Source: JANLTP01 sp031363055 (GTDB lineage Bacteria; Pseudomonadota; Gammaproteobacteria; Burkholderiales; Burkholderiaceae_E). Taken from it: a stretch of DNA of 64,000 nt. Positions 1 through 7,191 of this stretch are shown piece after piece (within the stretch, counting starts at the first letter, position 1; every line of letters starts with the position of its first letter). Both the position numbers and the translations under genes were made by a program. The notes beneath the pieces are model-generated. The model searched no databases. It worked only from the letters and a program-made list of their open reading frames with translations, and had not been told where the DNA came from. The stretch spans positions 62,001-126,000 of the forward strand of contig JANLTP010000127.1 of assembly GCA_031363055.1 (NCBI GenBank). The letters are read 5' to 3'.

Positions 1-1509
1 CTGATCTTGCACGACGGTCGTCCGGTGCTGCTCGACTTCGGTGCCGCACGCCGCGTGATCGGCGATATGACGCAAGCGCTGACCGTTATTCTGAAGCCCG
101 GTTTCGCACCGGTTGAGCAGTACGCCGAAGTCCCTGAGATGAAGCAAGGTCCCTGGACTGACGTCTACGCCCTCGCCGCATTGATTTACTACGCCATCAG
201 CGGACGCGCGCCGACACCGTCGGTCGCCCGCATCATGAACGACACCCTGATCCCGGCCGAGGAACTGGGCAAGGGCCAATACAGCGTCGAATTCTTGCGG
301 GCGATCGACGCCGCACTGGTCGTACATCCCGATCGGCGCACGCAGTCGATGACTCAATTGCGCGCCGAACTCGGTATTGCCGCATTGGAGAGAGGCCGGA
401 CCGTTCTGGATTTTCGGAGCCTTTCGAGCGCTTCCACGTATCTCGATTCACCGTTGCACCGAGATGAAGCGTTGACCCTGTTCAATGAATCGTCGAGGCA
501 ATTGCCCGCTCGCGCCTCGTCGCAATCAGCATCATCGGAGCTACCGTCCACTGCGCCGCCCTCTGCATCGCCTCCTGCCGGGGCTACTGCCAGGTCCACT
601 TCGCCGCAAATTTCCTCACAATTACCAGCACCGGTATCGGCACGCCGGGTTTCTTATGGCTGGTTGATGATTCCTGGCTTATTGTTGATCCTCGCGCTTG
701 CCGGCGGAATCGGCTGGTATCTGCACTACTCGGGTTCACAAACTTCAAAATCAGCCAGTAGTAGTTCAAAGCCGGCGGTGTCGACAACGTCACCACCGAT
801 AACGCCCGCGCCGTCAGGCGTTGACAGAAACGGTACGGGTACCGAGCGTCCTGCGACCGAGCGTCCAGGCAATGAACTTCCGACGACCGAGCGTCCTGCG
901 ACTGATCCCGCCGCGACAGCGGTCACTTCGAGCGGCGGAAAGGCACCCTTCTCGCCTTCGGTAATCAGTGATCTTCTCTACCAGTCGCGCGCCACCGATT
1001 GGTCGTTGACCGGCCAGGCCACGCCGCAAACCGTTGAGATCGACCGGGACTTCATTCGGCTGGCGATCCGATCAGAGCGCGCCGGCTTTCTTTACATCTT
1101 CATGCTGGGTTCCGACACGCGTGACTGGTGGATGATTTTCCCCAACGGCAAGGATCGTAACAACAAGCTGGTTGCCGGTGAACCCTTGTCGCTGCCGCGC
1201 AAGACCTGGCCTATTCAATCGGGCGGCCCGCCGGGCACCACCCGCTTTCTGGCGATTGCGAGTGAAACCGAACGTGATTTCGGCGCCGGCGGTCTGAAAC
1301 TGACACGCGACTTCGGCAAGTTCGATCTGGGCGCCGCCGCACTGGCCTATGAGCAATCGGCTGATCCGACAATGCTATTCGCTGGTGAACCGCGCTGTCC
1401 GACAGCAGCTACTGAATGCAATAAATCTTACGGCGCCGTGCAATTCCAGATCGAGGAAATTTCACGTCGGATCATCCCAAAAAAGCCGGCTTCTAATCCC
1501 TCCGACTAG
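1..1509 (+). CDS. T6SS-associated serine/threonine protein kinase, C-terminal part (5' end outside window)
   Basis: The reading frame is already open at base 1, so the N-lobe and catalytic loop lie upstream. Visible are the DFG motif (LLDFGAAR), an activation-segment region with GFAPVEQY, and the C-lobe with DVYALAALIYYAISG, as in PpkA/PknB-type kinases. A Ser/Pro/Thr-rich linker follows, then one membrane span near residues 220-240 (WLMIPGLLLILALAGGIGW), a second low-complexity linker with TERPA repeats, and a C-terminal DUF4384-like domain (FLYIFMLGSD, MIFPNGKD). The topology would be a cytoplasmic kinase with a periplasmic sensor. Position just before tssA, with an FHA protein and a PP2C phosphatase later in the window, supports a role in threonine-phosphorylation control of type VI secretion. 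That role is inferred; the kinase fold is clear. Confidence 0.88.
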   Translation: MILHDGRPVLLDFGAARRVIGDMTQALTVILKPGFAPVEQYAEVPEMKQGPWTDVYALAALIYYAISGRAPTPSVARIMNDTLIPAEELGKGQYSVEFLRAIDAALVVHPDRRTQSMTQLRAELGIAALERGRTVLDFRSLSSASTYLDSPLHRDEALTLFNESSRQLPARASSQSASSELPSTAPPSASPPAGATARSTSPQISSQLPAPVSARRVSYGWLMIPGLLLILALAGGIGWYLHYSGSQTSKSASSSSKPAVSTTSPPITPAPSGVDRNGTGTERPATERPGNELPTTERPATDPAATAVTSSGGKAPFSPSVISDLLYQSRATDWSLTGQATPQTVEIDRDFIRLAIRSERAGFLYIFMLGSDTRDWWMIFPNGKDRNNKLVAGEPLSLPRKTWPIQSGGPPGTTRFLAIASETERDFGAGGLKLTRDFGKFDLGAAALAYEQSADPTMLFAGEPRCPTAATECNKSYGAVQFQIEEISRRIIPKKPASNPSD

Positions 1510-1573
1510 CAACAAAGTCCGATAATATGCACTGCACTGGCTGGCCTCATTTGTTGCGCAACGCGGAGACGGT

Positions 1574-2665
1574 ATGACCGACATGCGAACGCTCGCGGCG
1601 CTCGATGGCGAGCATCGATGCGGACCCGATCTCGAATACGATCCTGAGTTCCTGGAAATGGAAACTTTGGCTCGTGGCAAGAAGGAACAGCAATTCGGCG
1701 ATACCCTGGTCGCAGCCGAAGGGCCCGCCTGGAAAGCGCTGCTCGAATGCTGTGAATCACTCAATTTACGTACCCGTGACCTGAGGGTTTTAGTCAATCA
1801 TTCGCGCAGTCTCACGGCTCTGCGCGGCGTCGCCGGCGCTGCCCTTGGATTCGGATTGCTGCGTGGCGTGGTCGAGGATTTTTGGGATGATCTCCATCCC
1901 AAGTTGGACGCAGACGACGACAATGACCCCACCATGCGCTTGAATACGTTTGCGGCATTGGTGGGTGCGGCTGGTGATTCACCGGAAGCGCGCTCCGCCA
2001 TCTCGATGCCCGAATTGCGCTCGGCCGTCTGGATCACCGCCAAGGGAATTCCGTGTACCGTCAAGCAGGCCCTGGGTAGCCTGCTACCTGCCCATGCACA
2101 CACCCATGAGTCACCGCTTTCGGAGGGCGAACTGCGCTCGATGATCATCGAAGCTGCCAAGCTCGACTCACAAAATCATGCCCGCGATGCGCAGCTCGAA
2201 ATCAACAGGCTCAGCAAGTTACTCAACGACCAGGTCGGCATTCAACGAGCACCGGATTTCCGCCCGCTCTCTCATTCTTTGAAGCAGTTGGCCGATTTCT
2301 TTGACCGCGCCACCGGCAATTCCGCCAGTCAATCAGCGAGCAACTTCGATGGCAACTCTAATGGCGACTTGGCTGGCAACCCGAGCAACGATGCTGGCTC
2401 GAATTCCGGTGACAGCTACGAACATCAGGGGGTCGGTATGCACACAGGCGCTATCCGCAGCCGCGGCGATGCCATCGAAATTCTTGATCGCGTTTGCCAG
2501 TACCTCGAAACCCAAGAACCCAGTCATCCTGCGCCACTGCTGATTCGCCGCGCGCAACGATTACTGGATATGAACTTCCTCGATATTGTCAAAGACATGG
2601 CGCCTGAGGCACTGCCCAGTATCGAGAATCTTGCAGGATTCCCTCGTAACATCACTTCCGAATAG
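1574..2665 (+). CDS. tssA: T6SS protein TssA (ImpA N-terminal domain)
   Basis: A 363-residue protein whose first part has the ImpA_N signature: CGPDLEYDPEFLEME, then GDTLVAAEGPAWKALLE and RDLRVLVNHSRSLTALRG. TssA proteins sit at the baseplate or sheath end and prime or cap tail assembly. The middle (about residues 240-285) is a low-complexity Asn/Ser/Gly/Asp linker. The C-terminus (RGDAIEILDRVCQYLETQEPSHPAPLLIRRAQRLL) is the short helical end of the ImpA family. It is the first T6SS structural gene here, with 11 bases to tssB, so co-transcription is likely. The ATG at 1574 is followed in frame by another ATG (residue 4), so the exact start could shift slightly. Confidence 0.93.
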   Translation: MTDMRTLAALDGEHRCGPDLEYDPEFLEMETLARGKKEQQFGDTLVAAEGPAWKALLECCESLNLRTRDLRVLVNHSRSLTALRGVAGAALGFGLLRGVVEDFWDDLHPKLDADDDNDPTMRLNTFAALVGAAGDSPEARSAISMPELRSAVWITAKGIPCTVKQALGSLLPAHAHTHESPLSEGELRSMIIEAAKLDSQNHARDAQLEINRLSKLLNDQVGIQRAPDFRPLSHSLKQLADFFDRATGNSASQSASNFDGNSNGDLAGNPSNDAGSNSGDSYEHQGVGMHTGAIRSRGDAIEILDRVCQYLETQEPSHPAPLLIRRAQRLLDMNFLDIVKDMAPEALPSIENLAGFPRNITSE

Positions 2666-2676
2666 GAGAGCAGATC

Positions 2677-3186
2677 ATGGCCCAAGGACAGAAATTCATC
2701 GCACGCAATCGCGCACCCCGGGTTCAAATCGAATATGACGTCGAGTTGTTTGGCGCTCAAAAGAAAGTGCAGTTACCGTTCGTCATGGGCGTGCTGGCCG
2801 ATCTCTCCGGCAAGCAAGATCCGGATAACCCGTTGCCGCCGGTGGCCGATCGAAAGTTTCAGGACTTCGATGTTGATAACTTCGACGCCCGCATGAAGGC
2901 GATGAAACCGCGCGTGCAGTTTGCCGCCAAGGACACACTGTCAGGCCAGGAAAACAAAAATATTGCCGTCGAAATGACTTTTGAGAGCATGGATGATTTT
3001 TCGCCCGATGCTATCGCGCGCAGAGTCGAGCCACTCCGAAAATTATTGGAAGCGCGTGAGCAATTGTCGAACCTGATTACTTACATGGACGGCAAATCGG
3101 GCGCCGAGAATCTGGTCGAGAAACTTTTGGCCGACCCGGAGCTCATGAAATCGTTGGCCGCCCAGGCCAAACCAGCCGAAGGCTGA
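2677..3186 (+). CDS. tssB: T6SS contractile sheath small subunit TssB
   Basis: A 169-residue TssB/VipA/ImpB. The N-terminus FIARNRAPRVQIEYDVELFG and the block LPFVMGVLADLSGK are family hallmarks, followed by KFQDFDVDNFDARMKAMKPR and the C-terminal helix LEAREQLSNLITYMDGK. TssB pairs with TssC to form the cytoplasmic sheath that contracts to fire the Hcp tube. An AGGAG Shine-Dalgarno lies about eight bases before the ATG. Length and sequence look intact. It sits between tssA and tssC in the usual order. Confidence 0.97.
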   Translation: MAQGQKFIARNRAPRVQIEYDVELFGAQKKVQLPFVMGVLADLSGKQDPDNPLPPVADRKFQDFDVDNFDARMKAMKPRVQFAAKDTLSGQENKNIAVEMTFESMDDFSPDAIARRVEPLRKLLEAREQLSNLITYMDGKSGAENLVEKLLADPELMKSLAAQAKPAEG

Positions 3187-3202
3187 TCCTCTTTCAAACG
3201 GC

Positions 3203-3258
3203 GATTGTCGAAATCAGATTGTCGATACCAGATTGTCGATATCCAATTGTCGACATCA
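3203..3258 (+). repeat. Four-copy 14-bp tandem repeat between tssB and tssC
   Basis: GATTGTCGA or AATTGTCGA begins at 3203, 3217, 3231 and 3245, an exact 14-bp period with small differences between copies. It fills almost the whole tssB-tssC spacer just upstream of the tssC Shine-Dalgarno (CAGGAG, 3261-3266). It may be a slippage product or a binding or leader element; nothing in the sequence decides this. Confidence 0.85.
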
Positions 3259-3274
3259 AACAGGAGTTAACAGC

Positions 3275-4758
3275 ATGGCCCAGACCGAACAACAAGGCGC
3301 ACCCGGTTCTACCGAGTTCAGTGATTTTTCGAAGCTGCTGAATAAAGAGTTCAAACCGAAAACCGACGATGCCAAATCGGCCGTCGAAGGCGCCGTCAAG
3401 ACGCTTGCCGCGCAAGCACTCGAGAACACCACCCTGATCGGCAGCGACGTCGTCGCGTCCATCCAGTCGATCATCGCGGAACTCGACCGGCGCTTGAGCG
3501 ACCAGGTCAATCAGATCATCCATCACGAGGAGTTTCAGAAGCTCGAGAGCGCCTGGCGTGGTCTGTCCTATCTGGTGAACAATACAGAGACCGATGAGAT
3601 GCTGAAGATTCGCGTCATCAACGTCACCAAGGACGATCTGCGCAAGACCTTGAAGCGCTACAAGGGCACCAACTGGGATCAAAGCCCGCTCTTCAAGCAG
3701 GTTTATGAAGCCGAGTATGGTCAGTTCGGCGGTGAGCCGTTTGGTTGCCTGGTGGGTGATTTTTTCTTCGATCATGGCCCGCAAGATGTCGAGATGCTCG
3801 GCGAAATGGCGAAAATCGGCTCGGCCGCGCATTGCCCGTTCATCGCCGGTGCCTCACCGACCATCATGCAAATGGACAGTTGGCAGGAACTCTCGAACCC
3901 GCGTGATCTGACCAAAGTGTTCACGACACCCGAGTACGCCGCCTGGCGCAGTTTGCGCGACTCTGAAGATGCCCAGTATCTGGGGCTCGCCATGCCGCGT
4001 TTCCTGTCGCGACTGCCTTATGGTCAGAAAACCAATCCGGTTGAAGGCTTTGCGTTTGAAGAAGAGACCGGCGGCGGCGACCATTCAAAATACGGCTGGT
4101 CGAACTCGGCCTACGCGATGGCCACCAACATCACGCGTGCCTTCAAGACCTATGGCTGGTGTACCCAGATTCGCGGTATCGAATCTGGGGGTGCAGTTGC
4201 GAACCTGCCGGTGCATACATTCCCGACCGATGACGGTGGCGTCGACATGAAATGCCCGACCGAAATCGCCATCTCGGATCGTCGCGAGGCCGAGCTTGCG
4301 AAGAACGGCTTCATGCCGCTGATCCACAAAAAGACTCCGATTTTGCCGCCTTCATCGGCGCACAATCGGTGCACAAGCCGGCTGAATATGATGATCCGGA
4401 CGCTACCGCCAATGCGAACCTGGGCGCGCGACTGCCGTATTTGTTTGCGGTTTGTCGCTTTGCGCACTACCTGAAGTGCATTGTCCGTGACAAGGTCGGA
4501 TCGTTCAAGGAACGCGCCGATATGCAACGCTGGCTGAACGACTGGATCATGAATTATGTCGACGGCGATCCGAGCATTTCGTCCGATGAGACCAAGGCAA
4601 AACGGCCGCTCGCCGCCGCCGAGGTGATTGTCGAGGACGTCGAAGGCAATCCTGGCTACTACTCTTCCAAATTTTATTTGCGGCCGCACTATCAGCTTGA
4701 GGGCTTGACCATTTCGTTACGGTTGGTGTCGAAGTTGCCTTCGCAGAGGGCGGCATAA
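3275..4758 (+). CDS. tssC: T6SS contractile sheath large subunit TssC, interrupted by an apparent -1 frameshift
   Basis: TssC/VipB/ImpC, the large sheath subunit that polymerises with TssB and is recycled by ClpV. The ATG at 3275 has CAGGAG eight bases upstream. The first frame runs through typical blocks (ESAWRGLSYLVNNTET, GDFFFDHGPQDVEML, NPVEGFAFEEETGGGDHS, MKCPTEIAISDRREAELAKN) to MPLIHKK at 4333, then reads into unrelated sequence until a stop at 4474. The -1 frame resumes the protein directly with DSDFAAFIGAQSVHKPAEYD and ends correctly at LVSKLPSQRAA (4758). The break falls in CAC-AAAAA-GAC (five A's, 4328-4332). One more A would restore HKKDSDF and a protein of about 494 residues, normal for the family. 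It may be a homopolymer sequencing error, a real mutation, or slippage on A-rich codons. Confidence 0.93.
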
Positions 4759-4801
4759 CATCGTCCATTTTTATGGCTCAAGCGCATGGAAATTCTATTT
4801 T

Positions 4802-4816
4802 TGAAGTAGTACTTCA
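4802..4816. promoter_or_regulatory. Perfect 15-bp dyad upstream of hcp
   Basis: TGAAGTA-G-TACTTCA is a perfect inverted repeat with a single central base. It lies in the 138-bp tssC-hcp spacer, six bases before a possible -35 box. Its compactness suits a protein-binding operator better than an RNA terminator, and no U-tract follows. No regulator can be named. Confidence 0.45.
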
Positions 4817-4822
4817 GCACGA

Positions 4823-4851
4823 TTGAGCCGGTTCAAATAAGGGAATAAAGT
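4823..4851 (+). promoter_or_regulatory. Possible sigma-70 promoter for hcp
   Basis: TTGAGC (4823-4828) and TAAAGT (4846-4851) are separated by 17 bp, each matching 4 of 6 consensus bases, about 45 bp before the hcp ATG. An extra promoter for hcp, which is needed in large amounts, would be expected in T6SS operons. The match alone is weak. Confidence 0.35.
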
Positions 4852-4896
4852 TCTTCTACGGTCTGACTTGGACCTAACCACACAACGGAGTACAAA

Positions 4897-5385
4897 ATGT
4901 CAAATTCTGACTTCTTTCTGAAAATCGAAGGCATCAAGGGCGAGAGTGCTGATGCCAAGCACAAAGAGGCAATCGATCTGCAAAGCTGGAGCTGGGGTGA
5001 GAGCAACGCCGGAGGCCACTCGTTCGGCGGTGGTGGTGGCACCGGCAAGGTATCCATGCAGGACTTTCACTTCACCATGAATGCAGGCAAGGCTTCGCCG
5101 CCGTTGATGCTTGCGTGCGCGTCCGGCGAACACTTCAAAAAGGCCGAGCTGATCATTCGAAAAGCAGGCAAGGAACAGCAGGAGTACTACAAATACACGT
5201 TTAGCGATTGCCTGGTTAGTTCGTTCCAGACCGGCGGTTCAGGTGGTTCCGGAGCGGTTCCGGTTGAACAGGTCTCGCTGAATTTCAGCAAGATCGAAAT
5301 CGAATACAAACCACAGAAGGCTGACGGCACCCTCGACGCACCGATTAAATCAGGCTGGGATCTCAAAGCGAACAAGAAGGTGTAA
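4897..5385 (+). CDS. hcp: T6SS inner-tube protein Hcp (TssD)
   Basis: A 162-residue Hcp1-class protein: FFLKIEGIKGESADAKHKEA, IDLQSWSWGESN, GKVSMQDFHFTMNAGKASPPLM, then FSKIEIEYKPQK. Hcp hexamers stack to form the expelled tube and carry small effectors in the lumen. The Gly-rich loop GGGGGTG is usual for the family. It has a long upstream spacer with candidate control elements, and its stop is separated by one base from the start of a second Hcp-like gene. Confidence 0.97.
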   Translation: MSNSDFFLKIEGIKGESADAKHKEAIDLQSWSWGESNAGGHSFGGGGGTGKVSMQDFHFTMNAGKASPPLMLACASGEHFKKAELIIRKAGKEQQEYYKYTFSDCLVSSFQTGGSGGSGAVPVEQVSLNFSKIEIEYKPQKADGTLDAPIKSGWDLKANKKV

Positions 5386-5386
5386 C

Positions 5387-5869
5387 GTGGCCGACTGCTT
5401 CATCAAGATCGAGCAGGTCAACGGCGAATCACATGACCTGGATTTCGAGAATTATATCCAGGTCGATTCGTGGCAATGGGGTGTTGCGCAGCGCGTAGTG
5501 CAGTCTGCCGGATCCGCCGGCAAACTCGCCGGCGCGGCTCAGATCAACAATCTGAGTTTTGTGCATCAGGCTGACAGCGCCTCGGCGGGCTTGTTGACAC
5601 GCTGCACTAAAAACACACTCATTCCGACGGCCAGCTTGGTCATGCGACGAGCGGGCGGTAAGGCGCAGCAGTATCTGACCATCAACTTTGAGAAGGTTCG
5701 AATTCTCAGCGTTGATATCGTTCACGACGAACGTCATGTCATTCCTGCCGTGCAGGTGGTGCTGAATTTTGATCGCGTGATATTTGAATACGCTCGTCAG
5801 TCTGAGAAAGGTGCCGACAAGAGCGGTCGATCGACCTTCGATTGGGTCAGGATACGTCCCGATGATTGA
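5387..5869 (+). CDS. Second, divergent Hcp-family protein
   Basis: A 160-residue Hcp-fold protein beginning with GTG one base after the first hcp stop. It keeps the family outline (CFIKIEQVNGESHDLDFENY, QVDSWQWGVAQR, LSFVHQADSASAGLL, VVLNFDRVIFEYARQ) but differs strongly from its neighbour in the first loop and the C-terminal tail. Tandem unequal Hcp genes suggest a specialised tube subunit, an effector-carrying Hcp, or a tube start/end piece. Coupled translation with hcp is likely. Which role applies cannot be told from sequence. Confidence 0.9.
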   Translation: MADCFIKIEQVNGESHDLDFENYIQVDSWQWGVAQRVVQSAGSAGKLAGAAQINNLSFVHQADSASAGLLTRCTKNTLIPTASLVMRRAGGKAQQYLTINFEKVRILSVDIVHDERHVIPAVQVVLNFDRVIFEYARQSEKGADKSGRSTFDWVRIRPDD

Positions 5870-5881
5870 GAAAGTTCCGAC

Positions 5882-6643
5882 ATGGCGATAATTGAAGGAA
5901 CCATTGACGAAATGATGTCCAAGGTGACGACGGCCGTGAAATCACGGTCGGCCGATGCGTCGCTTCGTATGCAATTGTTCAGATTGCTTGCTGTAACGGG
6001 GCAATGGTCGCGCGCCGAGAACCAACTCGATGTTGCCGGCAATCTCGATAAATCCCTTGCGCTGACAGTGCTCGCTCATCGCCATGCGCTGAATTGCGAG
6101 CAGTTCCGCAAGGAAGTATTTTCAGGTAAACGTGCGCCTTTGTTTCTGGGCGAACCTGATCGAGGCTCAGCTTTGCTGGCCCAAGCCTTGGCGATTGACG
6201 GCGCGGCAGCGCACAGTATGCGTACCGAAGCAATCGACTGCATTGATACCTGCGCTGGTACCATCAACAGTCAATCGTTCGACTGGCTGAGTGACGCCGA
6301 CTCACGGCTCGGACCGACGCTTGAAGTTTATCTTGATGGCAAGTATTACTGGGTACCTTTTTCGCGGGTGCTGACCTTGCAGGTCAACGAACCGACCGAC
6401 GTACTTGATCTCGTTTGGGCTACTGCAGAATTGACTTTGCGCGGCGGCGTACCACAGGCAATACTGCTGCCGACCCGCTATCCTGCTACTGAAACCAGCA
6501 GTGACGACGCACTGCGTTTAGCCCGACGTACTGACTGGATTGCCATTGGCGAAGAGCAGTACCGAGGCCTGGGTCAGCGGATGTTCGCTTCGAATCAAGA
6601 CGAAGTGGCGTTGCTCGATACGCGCTTGGTCGAGTTCTCGTAA
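5882..6643 (+). CDS. tagJ: T6SS accessory protein TagJ (ImpE family)
   Basis: A 253-residue ImpE/TagJ protein. The N-terminal half is helical, TPR-like (SLRMQLFRLLAVTGQWSRAENQLD). The C-terminal half has the ImpE block DADSRLGPTLEVYLDGKYYW, VPFSRV and DLVWATAELTLRGG, ending QRMFASNQDEVALLDTR. In Pseudomonas, TagJ binds the N-terminus of TssB and is linked to the ClpV/sheath cycle. Its place between hcp and tssE is the known arrangement in T6SS loci that carry it. The ATG start follows the previous stop by 12 bases. Confidence 0.93.
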   Translation: MAIIEGTIDEMMSKVTTAVKSRSADASLRMQLFRLLAVTGQWSRAENQLDVAGNLDKSLALTVLAHRHALNCEQFRKEVFSGKRAPLFLGEPDRGSALLAQALAIDGAAAHSMRTEAIDCIDTCAGTINSQSFDWLSDADSRLGPTLEVYLDGKYYWVPFSRVLTLQVNEPTDVLDLVWATAELTLRGGVPQAILLPTRYPATETSSDDALRLARRTDWIAIGEEQYRGLGQRMFASNQDEVALLDTRLVEFS

Positions 6644-6650
6644 ACGTCGG

Positions 6651-7190
6651 GTGCACAACGTGGCCGATACCTTCTCGCGTGATCGATTGCAACCGGCGTT
6701 GCTCGATCGCTTGATTGACGAAGATCGCCACAACTCAAGCGAAGCAGTAGAGACCAGAGCCATTGGCAAGCAGCGACTACGGCAGTGCGTACTGCGCGAC
6801 CTGAATTGGCTGTTCAATGCGAATGCCGGCTTGAACAATTTACCCGCTGAGGCACAAAACGAACACTGCTTGCGCTCCACCTTGAATTTCGGAATTCATT
6901 CCCTGTCCGGCATGCTGGCATCGAAGGTCGAACTATCCGATTTGGAGCGAGAACTCAAGCAGGCAATCATCAACTTTGAACCGCGCATTCTGGCGGATTC
7001 GCTGTTCATTCGTGGCATTGCCCCGGCCGATCCGCTCGGCCACCACAATGTCTTGCAGTTCGAGATCAGCGGCATGCTTTGGGCACAACCCTACCCACTA
7101 GAACTATTGCTAAAGACCGATCTGGACCTTGAAACGGGTCTGATCAGTCTGCATGACGGCTCACAAACCATTCGCGATCGGCTCGAGTGA
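6651..7190 (+). CDS. tssE: T6SS baseplate protein TssE (gp25-like)
   Basis: A gp25-like baseplate wedge protein of about 179 residues. Visible are LQPALLDRLIDED, RQCVLRDLNWLFNA, the STLNFGIHSLSG block and FEPRILADSLFIRG, and the C-terminal LQFEISGMLWAQPYPLELLLKT. The open frame extends further upstream, but that part overlaps tagJ and is not family-like. GTG at 6651 or GTG at 6660 are the likely starts, and neither has a strong Shine-Dalgarno. TssE joins TssF and TssG in the baseplate. The tssF start follows its stop by one base. Confidence 0.92.
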   Translation: MHNVADTFSRDRLQPALLDRLIDEDRHNSSEAVETRAIGKQRLRQCVLRDLNWLFNANAGLNNLPAEAQNEHCLRSTLNFGIHSLSGMLASKVELSDLERELKQAIINFEPRILADSLFIRGIAPADPLGHHNVLQFEISGMLWAQPYPLELLLKTDLDLETGLISLHDGSQTIRDRLE

Positions 7191-7191
7191 C

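Noticed and set aside
1542..1557. Possible sigma-54 promoter (TGGC then TTGC) before tssA
   Set aside because: The GG-to-GC spacing is 11 bases rather than 10 and the rest of the consensus is poor, so it is not reported as a site.
4328..4334. Programmed frameshift site of dnaX type in tssC
   Set aside because: The base before the AAA-AAG codons is C, not A, and no stimulatory stem-loop was evident. A missing A in the homopolymer is simpler; kept only as an alternative.
7153..7191. ATG at 7153 as start of tssF
   Set aside because: It would add residues inside tssE that TssF proteins do not have. GTG at 7192 gives the standard N-terminus.
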